64,000 nt of DNA from Candidatus Pacearchaeota archaeon (GTDB lineage Archaea; Nanoarchaeota; Nanoarchaeia; Pacearchaeales; GW2011-AR1): NCBI GenBank assembly GCA_002686195.1, contig NZAS01000038.1, forward strand, positions 1 to 64,000, read 5' to 3'. Under the pieces are notes generated by a model. It saw only the letters and a program-made list of their open reading frames with translations, was not told the DNA's origin and ran no database searches. Shown in pieces: positions 22,996-32,438 of the stretch (position 1 is its first letter; each line of letters begins with the position of its first letter). The position numbers and the translations under genes are program-made.

Positions 22996-23606
22996 GCCGC
23001 GTTGCCCTAACCGGCCTCCTGACAATCGAGCTGCCCGAAGCAACCCTGCGCTTCACCGATGGCGGCTTCATCGAATACAACGGCGAAACCTACCGCGCCA
23101 AGGATGACACCTTCGGCACGATCCAGTCGGTGCAGCCGCTATCCGAAGGCGTGGGCGATAGCGTCCCTGCCCTGTCGATCACGATGCTACCGCCCGATAC
23201 AAGCGCAGTCGCAGACCTGACCAAGCCGGGACACCAAACCTCGCAAGTGCAATTTGTGCTGGCGGAATACGATGTTGACGCGGGCACGATCAATTCGGCG
23301 GATGTATTGTTTACCGGACAGATCGACCAAAGCGTTCTGACGGTCGGCAAGGGCAAGCGCGAACTGGCGATGTCGGTTGTGAGCCTCGCTGAGCGGCTTT
23401 TCGAGGGCAACACCGGCAACTCGCTCAATCCTACGTTCCACAAGTCGGTGTGGCCTGGAGAAACGGGCCACGACAACGCAACGGGCCTTGCTGTTCCGGT
23501 TGCATGGGGCGTCGAGCGTCCCGGCGCGGGCACTCGCACATCGGGAAGCGGAAGCGGACCTGCGGGGCGCGAAGGCTTCGGCACCTACAGATACGATTAC
23601 CGCTGA
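22992..23606 (+). CDS. DUF2163-like tail hub protein, 204 aa
   Basis: GTG start overlapping the previous stop. Contains IEYNGETYRAKDDTFGTIQSVQPLSEG and TGQIDQSVLTVGKGKRELAMSVVSLAERLFE, typical of the hub proteins at tails of alphaproteobacterial siphophages and gene transfer agents. Gly/Ser-rich C-terminus. Confidence 0.75.
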   Translation: MSRVALTGLLTIELPEATLRFTDGGFIEYNGETYRAKDDTFGTIQSVQPLSEGVGDSVPALSITMLPPDTSAVADLTKPGHQTSQVQFVLAEYDVDAGTINSADVLFTGQIDQSVLTVGKGKRELAMSVVSLAERLFEGNTGNSLNPTFHKSVWPGETGHDNATGLAVPVAWGVERPGAGTRTSGSGSGPAGREGFGTYRYDYR

Positions 23607-23607
23607 T

Positions 23608-24033
23608 ATGAAAAAGCTACCGGAACTTGAGCGCCGCAGGATTGCAACGGAAAAGACCCTTGCCCGCTATCGGCACAAGGAGTTCGATTGGTCGAAGGGT
23701 ATCACCTGCGTTCACCTCGCGCGTTTTCACCTGCGCAACATGGGGCACAAGGTCGAGACGTTGCCGCGCTTCCGTAGCGCACTGGGGGCCAAGCGGGCGC
23801 TTAGTGGGAAAGGCTATGGCAGTCTCGGGCGGCTGATGGACCGGATGCTCCCGCCGATTGCGCCTGCGCAGATGATGCTTGGGGATCTCGCGATGGTCCC
23901 CGGCGAGCAAGGGCTGGATGCACTGTTCGTCTGCGCTGGCCCGCTGAAGCTGTTTGGCTGGCGGGAGGACGAACCGAAGCTGGTCATCCTCGACGTGTCT
24001 TTGGACGAACTCACCGCGAGCTGGAGGGTGTAA
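23608..24033 (+). CDS. DUF6950-like tail-tip hydrolase candidate, 141 aa
   Basis: It occupies the place of the NlpC/P60 peptidase in lambda-like tail tips. ITCVHLARFHLRNMGH could hold a catalytic cysteine, followed by RFRSALGAKRAL and a GDLAMVPGEQGLDALFVCAGP strand region. It may cut peptidoglycan during DNA entry; activity is inferred from position and the DUF6950 resemblance. Confidence 0.65.
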   Translation: MKKLPELERRRIATEKTLARYRHKEFDWSKGITCVHLARFHLRNMGHKVETLPRFRSALGAKRALSGKGYGSLGRLMDRMLPPIAPAQMMLGDLAMVPGEQGLDALFVCAGPLKLFGWREDEPKLVILDVSLDELTASWRV

Positions 24034-24034
24034 T

Positions 24035-25990
24035 TTGGCCAAAGCAGTCAAGACCATAGGGACGGTGGTCGGAACGATCGCGACCATCGCGTCATTCATT
24101 CCCGGTCCGCACCAGCCTTTCGCGATTGCAGCGTCTCGCATCGCTGCTGTTGCGGTCACGGCGGCAACGGTTGCGGAGGGCCTTACGGCCAAGCCGCCTC
24201 CCGCGCGGGGAAGTGTAACCCAAGTCCTGATCGCGCCGGATGCGCCGCAACCTTACGTCATGGGTGAGGGTTATTTTGCGGGCGTTCTGCGCCATGATGT
24301 CGGGTATGGCGCGACGCTCAAAAAAGTGCCCAATCCCTATCGGTTCATGCCGGTGGTGTATTCGGGCGGCGGGCCGGTTCAAAGCATCTCGCCCCGGTTC
24401 GATTTCGAGACAATTCCAAGCTGGTATAACGGCTTCCTCTACACCGACACCCAGTTAGGCGCTTGCCCCGAAGCTGATGCGCTGTCGCCTCAATGGGCGG
24501 GGGCTACGGGGTGGAGTTCGTCCTCCAAGCTATCCGGCCAAGCCGCGATTGGATGGAGCGCGCTTTTCGATAAGGACGGCAAGCGTTTCGCGGGCGTCGA
24601 TCTACGCAGCTCTATCGGTGCGTATGGCCAGTGGGTGAAGGTCTATGACCCGCGCAAGGACAGCACGTTCCCCGGCGGTTCTGGCTCGCACCGACTGGGT
24701 GACGAAACCACCTACGAATACAGCGCCAACCCTGCCCTGCACGCGGGCACGTATGCTTATGGCCGCTATCAAAACGGCAAGCGCACGATGGGCATGGGGC
24801 TGGCGGCGGATGCTGTCGATTGGGCCGTTATCGCCGCTTGGGCGAATGTCTGCGAAGCGAACGGTTGGGAAAACTTCTTCGGCGTAGTTTACGAGCCGGG
24901 CGACCGCTGGGCGAACCTGAAGGATATTTGCTTCGCTGGCGGGGCTGAGCCGGTTGCATTGGGGCAGCTAACCTTCCGCTATCGCGCGCCCACTGTCGCG
25001 CTCGATACGATCACCGAAGCGGACCTTACGGATGACGATCAAAGCGTGATGGCGATGCAGTCCTTCCGCGACCGCATCAACACCGGCATTCCGAAGTATC
25101 GCAGCCCTGCCCACAATTGGGAAATGGTCGATGCGGAGCCGGTGGTCAACTCCACCTTCCTGACCGAAGACGGCGAGGAAAAGCGCGAAACGTGGCCCTG
25201 CAACTTCGTCACCGACGAGGACCAGGCATCGCAGCTTGTGGCCTACCATATCTGGGACAGCCGCGAACTGGCCCCCATCTCGCTGGTCTGTATGCCGCGA
25301 CTGCGCGCCTACCGCCCCGGCGAATGTCTGCACCTCGACCTGCCGGAACTGGGGCTGGACACGACAGCAATCATCTTGCGGCGCGAACTCGATCCGGCGA
25401 CCATGAAGGTGAAGCTGGAACTGATGGGGGAAACGAGCGCAAAGCACGCTTACTGCTTGGGCCTTACCGGCACGGCACCGCCTACGCCTGCAATCGGGCA
25501 GACAGCGCAAGAGCGGGACGAACTCGCTTCCGCTGCCGCCGATCCGGCAGGTCTTGGGACGCTTAAGCTATCGAGCAGCTACACGCGCGGCCTCGCTGGT
25601 AACATCACGCAGATCCACGATGGCACCGGGACGGGCACGGTAACGGTCACGATACCCGACCACACCCGCGTATATGCGGACGGCACCGAGGCGTCCGTGA
25701 CTGGCGGCGACTTCACGCTGAACGAAACAACCAGCTATCTCCTGTCCTATGATGACCCCGACTTCGCAGGTGGCGAGTTGGGTGTGGACTTTTCGCTGGT
25801 TGAGATCACTCCCGGCACGGGCGGGCAGACTGGCGGCGATGCGGATTTCAGCGCAGCCAATCCGAACCGCCATTACCTCGCTAGCATCAGTACGGTGAAC
25901 GAGGCTGGCGAAGGCGGCGGCGCAGGCGGCTCGTCGCCTCCCGGCGGCGGGGGCTGGGACAATGACGATCCCGGCGGCGACATACCCTAA
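24035..25990 (+). CDS. J-like tail-tip attachment protein, 651 aa
   Basis: TTG start after GGAGGG. The N-terminus carries a hydrophobic, alanine-rich segment (residues 5-45), and the middle has repeated beta-domains common to J-like hubs (SVMAMQSFRDRINTGIPKYRSP, ELAPISLVCMPRLRAYRPGE). It ends in a Gly/Pro/Asp-rich low-complexity tail. It forms the tail spike hub that contacts the host. Confidence 0.85.
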   Translation: MAKAVKTIGTVVGTIATIASFIPGPHQPFAIAASRIAAVAVTAATVAEGLTAKPPPARGSVTQVLIAPDAPQPYVMGEGYFAGVLRHDVGYGATLKKVPNPYRFMPVVYSGGGPVQSISPRFDFETIPSWYNGFLYTDTQLGACPEADALSPQWAGATGWSSSSKLSGQAAIGWSALFDKDGKRFAGVDLRSSIGAYGQWVKVYDPRKDSTFPGGSGSHRLGDETTYEYSANPALHAGTYAYGRYQNGKRTMGMGLAADAVDWAVIAAWANVCEANGWENFFGVVYEPGDRWANLKDICFAGGAEPVALGQLTFRYRAPTVALDTITEADLTDDDQSVMAMQSFRDRINTGIPKYRSPAHNWEMVDAEPVVNSTFLTEDGEEKRETWPCNFVTDEDQASQLVAYHIWDSRELAPISLVCMPRLRAYRPGECLHLDLPELGLDTTAIILRRELDPATMKVKLELMGETSAKHAYCLGLTGTAPPTPAIGQTAQERDELASAAADPAGLGTLKLSSSYTRGLAGNITQIHDGTGTGTVTVTIPDHTRVYADGTEASVTGGDFTLNETTSYLLSYDDPDFAGGELGVDFSLVEITPGTGGQTGGDADFSAANPNRHYLASISTVNEAGEGGGAGGSSPPGGGGWDNDDPGGDIP

Positions 25991-26004
25991 GAAGGAAAAC
26001 ACAA

Positions 26005-26403
26005 ATGACCCAGCATGGTGACTGGCTGCGCTCGCTTGCGTCAGCCGGAAAGGGCGGCGTTGAACTTCCGCCGATTGACCGGGGCTTGCCCTACGAGCTT
26101 GTCCTGAACGTCCCGATTGATGTCAGTTCGGACGCATTCAGCGCATCGCTGCGCGTTTCGCCTGACGCTTCCGGCAGTACCCTTGCAGACTTCTCGGTTT
26201 CGGTTGGTTCGTGGGACGGGACTTACACGCCAGTCACGCTCAGCCTCACCGACACGCAGGTCAATGCGCTCCCTTCGGATGGCGACGCAGACGGGCAGGT
26301 CGAGCTTGTGATGGACGTTCTGCGCGATCCCAGCGGCAGCGCCATCGAATACCGCTTTCTGGGCGGAAATATCTACGTGAACGGGAAGGTGACCAATGCC
26401 TAG
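26005..26403 (+). CDS. tail-fibre-associated protein, 132 aa
   Basis: A beta-rich protein (LVLNVPIDVSSDAFSASLRVSPD) between the tip and the tailspike, with an acidic DGDADGQVEL loop. Its stop overlaps the tailspike start. Probably a tip or fibre adaptor; no named family. Confidence 0.6.
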   Translation: MTQHGDWLRSLASAGKGGVELPPIDRGLPYELVLNVPIDVSSDAFSASLRVSPDASGSTLADFSVSVGSWDGTYTPVTLSLTDTQVNALPSDGDADGQVELVMDVLRDPSGSAIEYRFLGGNIYVNGKVTNA

Positions 26404-28525
26404 CATTCAACTGGTTATGGACGCCAACGAGCGAGTCATCGGGCTTGGCGACGATACGGCTGAGGCTGCCCGCCAAGCAGTGAGGGCAGAAGCGGAAGCC
26501 GACCGCGCAGAAGCGCAGGCAGACCTTGCTGCAACGCACGCGAACACGGCGGGGAATTATGCCGAGACGGCACGCTCCCTTGTCGGTGGTGCTGTTTATG
26601 AGGACACGACTGCGGGCCTCGCCGCCACTGTAGACGGCGAGTTTTTCGTAGTCGCGAACGACACCGAACACGCCCTGTATCGCAACGATAGCAGCTCGGC
26701 GGTTTTCGTGCGCGACCTCGCACCCGACAATTACGTCACGCCGGAAATGTTTGGCGAGGTCGGCGCGGGCGCAGACGACAACGCGCTTTTCACCGCAGCG
26801 GTTGCAAGCGGGAAGCCCGTACGCGCGATGGGTAGCACCTACCAGCTAAACCCGATGGAGTTCACCAGCGCGGTGGACATTGAGTTTGGTTCGCAGACCG
26901 AAATCCAGAACCTACAGGCTTCCGGTCCGAAGAAAGCGACGATTACCGTCAAGGGCGGGGTCACAGGGCCGCTGGTCACGGTTTCGTCCTTCGATCTCAT
27001 CAATGCGGGCGGCACCGTAACCGCACTAACCATTGGCCAGCTTTCGCGCATCATCAATGTTGCCGATGCAAGCAGCTTTGCGGCGGGCGATGTTGTGCGT
27101 ATTTCGGAGAACGACCCGGCCACCACTTCGACCAGGAAGGGGACTGCTGGCGCGGAAACGCAGGACCGCAACTATCGCGAGTTCGCAACGATTGACTCCA
27201 TCGCCGGTAACAAGATCACGCTGCGCGAGTTTGTCCGGTGGCCCTACACTGCGGCAAAGTCGCTCAAGGTGCAGAAGGTCAACTTTGTCGAGAACCCGCG
27301 CATTGTCGGCGGCAAGTGGACCGGTGGCATTGGGGGCGGCGGCGCGCTGGCTTTCGAGTTCTGCCGCCACGGCAAGCTGTGTGATGACATTCACGTCGAA
27401 GGCAATTCCGAGGCTGACCGCTTCGGCGGCGCATCCGTCACTGTCCGCGACTGCTGGGAAGTCGAGCGCGGTTCGATCTACGCCAAGTGGTGCCTTTTCA
27501 CCGCCCTGACCGAGCGCAATCAGGCGAGCATATTTGGTCGCATTCGCGGCAAGCGGACGCAGAACGGCGGCTCGATCCAGAGTGGTGATATTCTCTCCAA
27601 TTTCGCAGAGATCGTGCAGGACGCCCCCGGCGACGACAATGGCGACGGTATCGGCGTTTCCAACGGGTTCCGGGGGAACACGGTCGGCTCGTTCATTATG
27701 TCGGGTGCGAATTGCTACGGAATGTGGCTGCGCCAAGGCTGCGACGACAACACTTTCGTTTCGTTCACCAGCATCAACGGCATCACGCTCGGCATTCAGG
27801 TCTACGGCAACCGTAACACCTTCAGCAACGTCCACATTCGCGGCCATGCTTCGGGCGGCCTTCTGCTCGCTGGCGACGACAACCAAGCGCACGTTGACAT
27901 CGAGGTGCAGGGACAGGCGGTCGGGCTTGGGCCGAGCAGCAGAGGCAATCGCGTCACAGGGCGCGCGATTTCTACCGGTGTGGGGGTAACGTCTTTCGAC
28001 CTCACAGTCTCGACTGGCGTTACCGACAGCTACGTGGACATCCAATCCGGGCCGCGCGGCATCAGTTATGCGGCGGGAGTGCTTCCGCACGCCAGCAACA
28101 CCTTCTTCCTTCGCGGCCCGAATCCGCATGTCGTCAACACGCTCCGAACCGACCGAGGGTATCAATGGTCTGGATATGTGACTGTTACCGGCGGGGCCAA
28201 GATACTTGAGGTGCCCGAGCGCAAACCGGATGGCACATGGGGCACCAACGGGCTTTACGAAATCCAGCCTACGGCGGGCGATGCCGCCAATGTTTATCGC
28301 ATCCGCCTGCAATTGTCGTCCACGCTGGCCGATGTGCGAAGCGAGTACGAGGTTATCTCTCGGCAGGGTGCGTTCACCATCCGCACAATCCATGAAGGTG
28401 CCGGGACTTACGCGGCCTTCGCGCCGAAACTGCGGGCAGCGACCGGCACCAGCGGGCCGACGCTTGAGATTTACCGAACCGAGACGGGGGCTGCTCCCAC
28501 CATCGTTTACGTCGAGAAGTATTAA
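26396..28525 (+). CDS. Tailspike, pectate-lyase-type beta-helix, 709 aa
   Basis: Residues 20-60 form an alanine-rich helix (AEADRAEAQADLAATHANTA), followed by a head-binding turn and YVTPEMFGEVGAGADDNALF, the usual entry to a right-handed beta-helix. Repeated N/G-rich rungs follow (GDDNTFVSFTSINGITLGIQVYGNRNTFSNV). Such spikes bind and often degrade surface polysaccharide; the substrate is unknown. Confidence 0.85.
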   Translation: MPSIQLVMDANERVIGLGDDTAEAARQAVRAEAEADRAEAQADLAATHANTAGNYAETARSLVGGAVYEDTTAGLAATVDGEFFVVANDTEHALYRNDSSSAVFVRDLAPDNYVTPEMFGEVGAGADDNALFTAAVASGKPVRAMGSTYQLNPMEFTSAVDIEFGSQTEIQNLQASGPKKATITVKGGVTGPLVTVSSFDLINAGGTVTALTIGQLSRIINVADASSFAAGDVVRISENDPATTSTRKGTAGAETQDRNYREFATIDSIAGNKITLREFVRWPYTAAKSLKVQKVNFVENPRIVGGKWTGGIGGGGALAFEFCRHGKLCDDIHVEGNSEADRFGGASVTVRDCWEVERGSIYAKWCLFTALTERNQASIFGRIRGKRTQNGGSIQSGDILSNFAEIVQDAPGDDNGDGIGVSNGFRGNTVGSFIMSGANCYGMWLRQGCDDNTFVSFTSINGITLGIQVYGNRNTFSNVHIRGHASGGLLLAGDDNQAHVDIEVQGQAVGLGPSSRGNRVTGRAISTGVGVTSFDLTVSTGVTDSYVDIQSGPRGISYAAGVLPHASNTFFLRGPNPHVVNTLRTDRGYQWSGYVTVTGGAKILEVPERKPDGTWGTNGLYEIQPTAGDAANVYRIRLQLSSTLADVRSEYEVISRQGAFTIRTIHEGAGTYAAFAPKLRAATGTSGPTLEIYRTETGAAPTIVYVEKY

Positions 28526-28527
28526 GC

Positions 28528-28623
28528 GTGTCCTCTTCGCTCAAAGCCATACTGGTGATGCTTCTGGCATGGCCGTTAAGCGAGTGCGCGTTTGACCTTG
28601 TGCAAAGCAGGAGGCGGCGGTGA
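28528..28623 (+). CDS. small hydrophobic peptide, 31 aa
   Basis: GTG-initiated frame with one hydrophobic segment (LKAILVMLLAWPL) and a basic end SRRRR. It overlaps the next gene by 4 bp. The short size makes it uncertain. Confidence 0.35.
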   Translation: MSSSLKAILVMLLAWPLSECAFDLVQSRRRR

Positions 28624-28919
28624 CACTCCTGACGATACTGCACGGATGGGCGGCGGTGTGTGCTTTTGGCATCGCCGCTGTTCTTCAAGGTGCAGCCGCT
28701 TCCCCTGACTTCCGCATACGGATCGGTGCAAGCGAGCGCGAGCGTAGCTATAACTTCCAACTGGTCGCGGTGTTCCTACTGGCGCTTGGCTTAGACCTCG
28801 CCAGCATTGGCATTGGGGTGGACGACCTCGCCCACCATGCAGCCATTCTTCTCGCGTGCCTCACTGGCACAATTGCCATGCTGATGTTCGCCTGGAGGCT
28901 TTTCAAATGGAGGCGATAG
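28620..28919 (+). CDS. membrane protein, 99 aa
   Basis: GTG start. About three transmembrane helices are visible (residues 3-24, 44-66, 72-93) with a positively charged C-terminus. Between tailspike and the lysis region; could be holin-like or an exclusion protein. No family recognised. Confidence 0.6.
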   Translation: MTLLTILHGWAAVCAFGIAAVLQGAAASPDFRIRIGASERERSYNFQLVAVFLLALGLDLASIGIGVDDLAHHAAILLACLTGTIAMLMFAWRLFKWRR

Positions 28920-29224
28920 CAGACAGCGGCATTGAATGGCTATTCCGCATCGGGACCGGGGGCGGCTTTCTGGCGCTGGTCTATGTCACGCTCAAGTTCT
29001 TTGGGTCGAGCCAGACCGAGGCGGTGAACGCCTACGCGGATCTCTACAAGCTGGTGAAGGAGGAGCGCGACCAGTTCGCTGCCGACCTTGGCGCGCTTCG
29101 GGTGCAGATAGCGGCCCTGCGGTTGGAGCTTGAAGAAGAGCGCAACGCGCGGATCGGTCTTGAGCGGCAGTTGGCAGCGTCGGGTCAAGCGGCGGCTAGC
29201 GTTTTCCAGCGCAAGCAAGACTGA
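28907..29224 (+). CDS. TM plus coiled-coil protein, 105 aa
   Basis: One transmembrane helix (FLALVYVTLKFF, residues 19-33) is followed by a long coiled coil (LVKEERDQFAADLGALRVQIAALRLELEEE). The shape recalls spanins or small baseplate chaperones. It overlaps the preceding gene. Confidence 0.6.
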   Translation: MEAIADSGIEWLFRIGTGGGFLALVYVTLKFFGSSQTEAVNAYADLYKLVKEERDQFAADLGALRVQIAALRLELEEERNARIGLERQLAASGQAAASVFQRKQD

Positions 29225-29322
29225 GTTATCCCCGAACAAATTGAGAACAGCGTAGTCCGCGAAGGTGGGTCGCGCTAGCATGTATTTCGAGGCCTAGCAA
29301 TAGGCGTTGTGGGAGGGATCGC

Positions 29323-30489
29323 TTGAAGATCGACCCTGAACTTTATTCGTATTGCACCGACCGCCAACGCGAGGTGCTTGAAGCTTACGAAGAACACGGC
29401 ACCGGCCCTGCGGCTGCGGAGGCCCTTGGCGGCACCGACCGAACCTATCCTGACAAGGTGTTGCGTGACGTTCGGAAGAGGGCGGCGCGCGAGGGATATG
29501 CCCCGGGTCACTTTCAGGACGGCGTGGCCCCGGGCTACCTTATGGGCAAGGTCACGGTGCAGCGCGGCCCCGGGGGCGTCGAGCGCGTATGGGAGCGTCA
29601 GTCACCCGACCAAACCCGCGCACTTGAGGCGCTTAGGGAGGTCGTTGAAGGCATCCAGTCGGACATCGAGCCAGCGCCCCGGGTCAAGGCCCCGGCGGTT
29701 GCTAACTCGGACCTCTGCAACCTTTTCACTTTCACGGATTATCATTTAGGAATGCTCGCTTGGCATCGCGAAGGCGGGCAGGACTGGGACCTTCAGATTG
29801 CCGAAAGCACTCTGCGCAAAGCGATGGCCGCGATGGTTTCGCAAAGCCCCGTCGCCCATACGGCAGTGGTCAACATTCAGGGTGACTTCCTGCACACGGA
29901 TGGCCTGACTCCGATTACTCCAGGGCACGGCCATGTCTTGGACGCTGACAGCCGTTTCCCGAAGATCCGCAAGGCGGCTATCCGCCTGATCCGCGAACTT
30001 TGCCGGATGGCGCTGGAAACGCACATGGAAGTGCATCTGATCCTAGCGGAAGGCAACCACGATCAGGACAGCATGGGCTGGCTGGCTGACAGCTTCGCGG
30101 TCCTTTACGAAGACGAGCCGCGCCTGACGGTCAACGACAGCAACCTCCCCTTCTACGTGGTGGAGTGGGGCGAGACGATGATCGGTGTCCATCATGGGCA
30201 CAAGGTGAAGAACGAGCAGCTTCCGCTCCTGTTTGCCGCTCAATACGCGCAAGCATGGGGGCGCACCCGTCGCCGCGAAATCCATTGCGGGCATCGGCAT
30301 CACCGCGACGAGAAGGAATACAACGGCGTCACAGTCGTCCAGCATCCGACGCTGGCGGCCCGGGATGCCTATGCAGCGCGCGGGGGCTGGATTGCCGACC
30401 GCGCGGCACAAGCGATCACCTACCACAAGCGATACGGGCAAGTGGGCCGCGTCATGGTCTGCCCTGAAATGCTGGAAGAGGCGGCATGA
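29323..30489 (+). CDS. Metallophosphoesterase, 388 aa
   Basis: Calcineurin-like motifs are present in order: D-x-H in FTDYHLGM, GD in QGDFLHTDG, GNHD in AEGNHDQD, and late GHKV and CGHRHH histidines. The N-terminus has an HTH-like stretch (TDRQREVLEAYEEHGTGPAAAEALG). TTG start after GGGAGGG. Phage members of this fold are nucleases or phosphatases; here it lies in the late operon after the tailspike. Substrate unknown. Confidence 0.85.
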   Translation: MKIDPELYSYCTDRQREVLEAYEEHGTGPAAAEALGGTDRTYPDKVLRDVRKRAAREGYAPGHFQDGVAPGYLMGKVTVQRGPGGVERVWERQSPDQTRALEALREVVEGIQSDIEPAPRVKAPAVANSDLCNLFTFTDYHLGMLAWHREGGQDWDLQIAESTLRKAMAAMVSQSPVAHTAVVNIQGDFLHTDGLTPITPGHGHVLDADSRFPKIRKAAIRLIRELCRMALETHMEVHLILAEGNHDQDSMGWLADSFAVLYEDEPRLTVNDSNLPFYVVEWGETMIGVHHGHKVKNEQLPLLFAAQYAQAWGRTRRREIHCGHRHHRDEKEYNGVTVVQHPTLAARDAYAARGGWIADRAAQAITYHKRYGQVGRVMVCPEMLEEAA

Positions 30490-30617
30490 TCGTCCCCACT
30501 CCCCTACCCGCCGCCCCTACGGCTGAAGAGGTGGCCCGCAAGATCGAACGCCAGCAAGCGCGGGCAGTAGAAAAGGCACTGGTCGAACGTGACCGCCAGT
30601 TGAGAGGTGCAGCATGA
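30486..30617 (+). CDS. small protein, 43 aa
   Basis: Coupled by ATGA to the phosphoesterase and overlapping the next start. Helical, basic (AEEVARKIERQQARAVEKAL). Function unknown. Confidence 0.5.
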   Translation: MIVPTPLPAAPTAEEVARKIERQQARAVEKALVERDRQLRGAA

Positions 30618-30820
30618 TACCCTCTATCTTCGACACCGGCGTAGATGCAGCGGACTACGTTGCCCCCTACCCTGTCACCTATAGCAATTGGGATCTGTGC
30701 GAGGGGCTTCCTGACGAAGAGCTAACGGAGGTCTGCTTTACACCGGACTTCTCGGCAAAGCTGCCGGAGGAATGCCCCGATATGGTTGTCATCGACGAGG
30801 AAGATTTCGGTGGCGAATGA
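30614..30820 (+). CDS. acidic small protein, 68 aa
   Basis: Very acidic protein (LCEGLPDEELTEVCFTPDF, ending VVIDEEDFGGE). Coupled to both neighbours. Acidity suggests a DNA mimic or a binding partner, but no family is recognised. Confidence 0.55.
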   Translation: MIPSIFDTGVDAADYVAPYPVTYSNWDLCEGLPDEELTEVCFTPDFSAKLPEECPDMVVIDEEDFGGE

Positions 30821-30995
30821 AGCCGCCCAAGCCCTCCGCGATGCTGCCGATTGCGTGGAAGCCTGCGCCCTATCGGATGCCCAGCTATACCTAATCGAGA
30901 TGATCGCCCTTCATGTGAAGGACAAGGCAACCGGAGGGATAACCGACCGATGCCGCACAACCAAGCTGCTGCTTAGGATGCTGGATCGTGGATAG
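30810..30995 (+). CDS. small helical protein, 61 aa
   Basis: GTG start overlapping the previous gene, GAGGA upstream; an in-frame ATG at 30786 is an alternative. Contains AAQALRDAADCVEACALSDAQLYLIEMIALHV, probably an amphipathic helix pair. Convergent with the next reverse-strand gene. Confidence 0.45.
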   Translation: MANEAAQALRDAADCVEACALSDAQLYLIEMIALHVKDKATGGITDRCRTTKLLLRMLDRG

Positions 30996-31365
30996 CCGCT
31001 TCAATAGCGCGACAGCGAATGTTCCAAAGCTCTGTCGCCTGACAGCAATGCCCGGGTTGCCCAAATATGTCCGACACCCCGCTGGACGCGATCAAAACAG
31101 CCAGCAAGCGGGGGTTCTCTGCGATGTATTCGCGCCAAAGCCGACCATAAAGCTCGGCGCACTCCTGCTGATTGACCGCCTTCCGCCCCTTGGCTTGCCG
31201 CCAAGTCAGTCCGGTGCTGCCGTCCGCGAACCTTTTGGCCGCTTGATAAATCTCTTCAATCGACTTGCCGCCGCGTGCCTGAATGCGGGCGCAGAACGCG
31301 CTAAACCGCTTATCCCCGCGAGAACTGCATTCCCTAAAGGGCGCGTTGCCATGTCTAACAGCCAT
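30973..31365 (-). CDS. reverse-strand hypothetical protein, 130 aa
   Basis: A full-length, protein-like frame (KRFSAFCARIQARGGKSIEEIYQAAKRFADGSTGLTW) that overlaps the preceding forward gene by 23 bp. The opposite strand has no gene here. Its orientation suggests another moron. No named domain, though KSIEEIYQAAKRF-type stretches recur in phage hypothetical proteins. Confidence 0.6.
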   Translation of the reverse strand: MAVRHGNAPFRECSSRGDKRFSAFCARIQARGGKSIEEIYQAAKRFADGSTGLTWRQAKGRKAVNQQECAELYGRLWREYIAENPRLLAVLIASSGVSDIFGQPGHCCQATELWNIRCRAIEAAIHDPAS

Positions 31366-31400
31366 GCCCCACGGCTACCACAAAAGCGAGGACATAGCAA

Positions 31401-31985
31401 GTGAACCGCAAGATTTTGTTTGACTGGCTTGATGCGCGATTTCCCGGCCTGTGGAACCGCCCCGGTTTTGTGGCTGGCTTCGACGCGGCCATTGACGCTG
31501 CGATTGCCGATCCTATCGACCTTGGCCCATCCAAGGTGCTGACCGTAAGCAAGGCGGGCGTGGATCTCATCAAAGAGTTTGAGGGGTGCCGCCTGACCGC
31601 GTATCCCGACCCCGGCACTGGCGGGAAGCCTTGGACGATTGGTTACGGGGCCACCCTCATCAACGGCAAGCCTGTGACGCCTGGACTGCGGATCACGCGG
31701 GACATTGCCGACAAGCTGCTGCTGGAGGACATCGAGCGCCACGCGGACCCTGTGCGCGATATGGTGAACGGATACGCCACGCAGGGCCAATTCGACGCGC
31801 TGGTGAGCTTTGCCTTTAACGTGGGCGTCAACGCGCTGAAACGGTCCACCCTGCTGCGCAAGCACATGGAGGGCGATCACGAGGGCGCGGCTAACGAGTT
31901 CGCCCGCTGGAACAAAGCTGCTGGCCGTGTGCTGGCTGGCCTGACCCGCCGCCGCGCAGCCGAAGTCAAGCTATACCGGAGCTAA
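31401..31985 (+). CDS. Endolysin, GH24 muramidase, 194 aa
   Basis: The GH24 core starts near residue 52: KEFEGCRLTAYPD with catalytic Glu61 and Asp70, then WTIGYGAT and later FDALVSFAFNVGVNAL and ANEFARWNKAAGRVLAGLTRRRAAE. It hydrolyses peptidoglycan at lysis. The 50-residue N-terminal extension is mixed and not an obvious SAR or signal sequence, so a holin is probably needed. GTG start. Confidence 0.92.
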   Translation: MNRKILFDWLDARFPGLWNRPGFVAGFDAAIDAAIADPIDLGPSKVLTVSKAGVDLIKEFEGCRLTAYPDPGTGGKPWTIGYGATLINGKPVTPGLRITRDIADKLLLEDIERHADPVRDMVNGYATQGQFDALVSFAFNVGVNALKRSTLLRKHMEGDHEGAANEFARWNKAAGRVLAGLTRRRAAEVKLYRS

Positions 31986-32002
31986 CCTAACAGGAGGGGC
32001 AC

Positions 32003-32119
32003 ATGAAGGGCGCTGCTTTTACGAGCGGAATGTTTTTAACCGCAACGGGAAGCATGACAGCCTTTTATGTTGCCGCTGTAGCGGTGGGATTGGTTATTGC
32101 TTGGCGGGTGGCGAGTTAG
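32003..32119 (+). CDS. small membrane protein, 38 aa
   Basis: AGGAGGGG lies 4 bp before the ATG, a strong site. Nearly the whole peptide is one hydrophobic helix (TAFYVAAVAVGLVIAWRV). Following the endolysin, it may be a holin or antiholin. Its 3' end overlaps a reverse gene. Confidence 0.5.
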   Translation: MKGAAFTSGMFLTATGSMTAFYVAAVAVGLVIAWRVAS

Positions 32120-32292
32120 CGTTTGAGGTGTTCTCCGCGCGATATGGCGTCCGCTAGGTCGGCGCATAAGCGGACATTTACAGGATAGCTCTGCGACCGG
32201 AGAAAGCGCACAATCTCGCGCCGCTCATCCGAGCCGCTTGTGCGCGGGCAACCGCAATTGCGGGGCTCATCCATAAACTGCCAGTCACTCAT
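32116..32292 (-). CDS. small reverse-strand protein, 58 aa
   Basis: Last gene of a four-gene reverse cluster, overlapping the upstream gene by ATGA. Two early cysteines (NCGCPRTSG) and a helical remainder (ERREIVRFLRSQSYPVN). Function unknown. Confidence 0.5.
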   Translation of the reverse strand: MSDWQFMDEPRNCGCPRTSGSDERREIVRFLRSQSYPVNVRLCADLADAISRGEHLKR

Positions 32293-32438
32293 CCTTCACT
32301 CGCTTTCTGCCGCTTATACAGCCGGTCCATGATCTTGCGCCTCTCTTTGTAGAGGGGGGCTAGTGCGGTTAGTGCCGCGTCTATCTCTGTAAGCCTTCGC
32401 TTCTCTGCTTCTGTGGCGTAGTCGCGGGGGTTAGGCAT
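32289..32438 (-). CDS. small coiled-coil protein, 49 aa
   Basis: Start chosen at MPNPRDYA; the body ATEAEKRRLTEIDAALTALA is a likely coiled coil ending in a basic RLYKRQK. Overlaps both cluster neighbours. Confidence 0.45.
   Translation of the reverse strand: MPNPRDYATEAEKRRLTEIDAALTALAPLYKERRKIMDRLYKRQKASEG

Noticed and set aside
27026..28393. Reverse 455-codon ORF inside the tailspike gene
   Set aside because: Shadow of the GC-rich tailspike frame; no ribosome site or recognisable motif.
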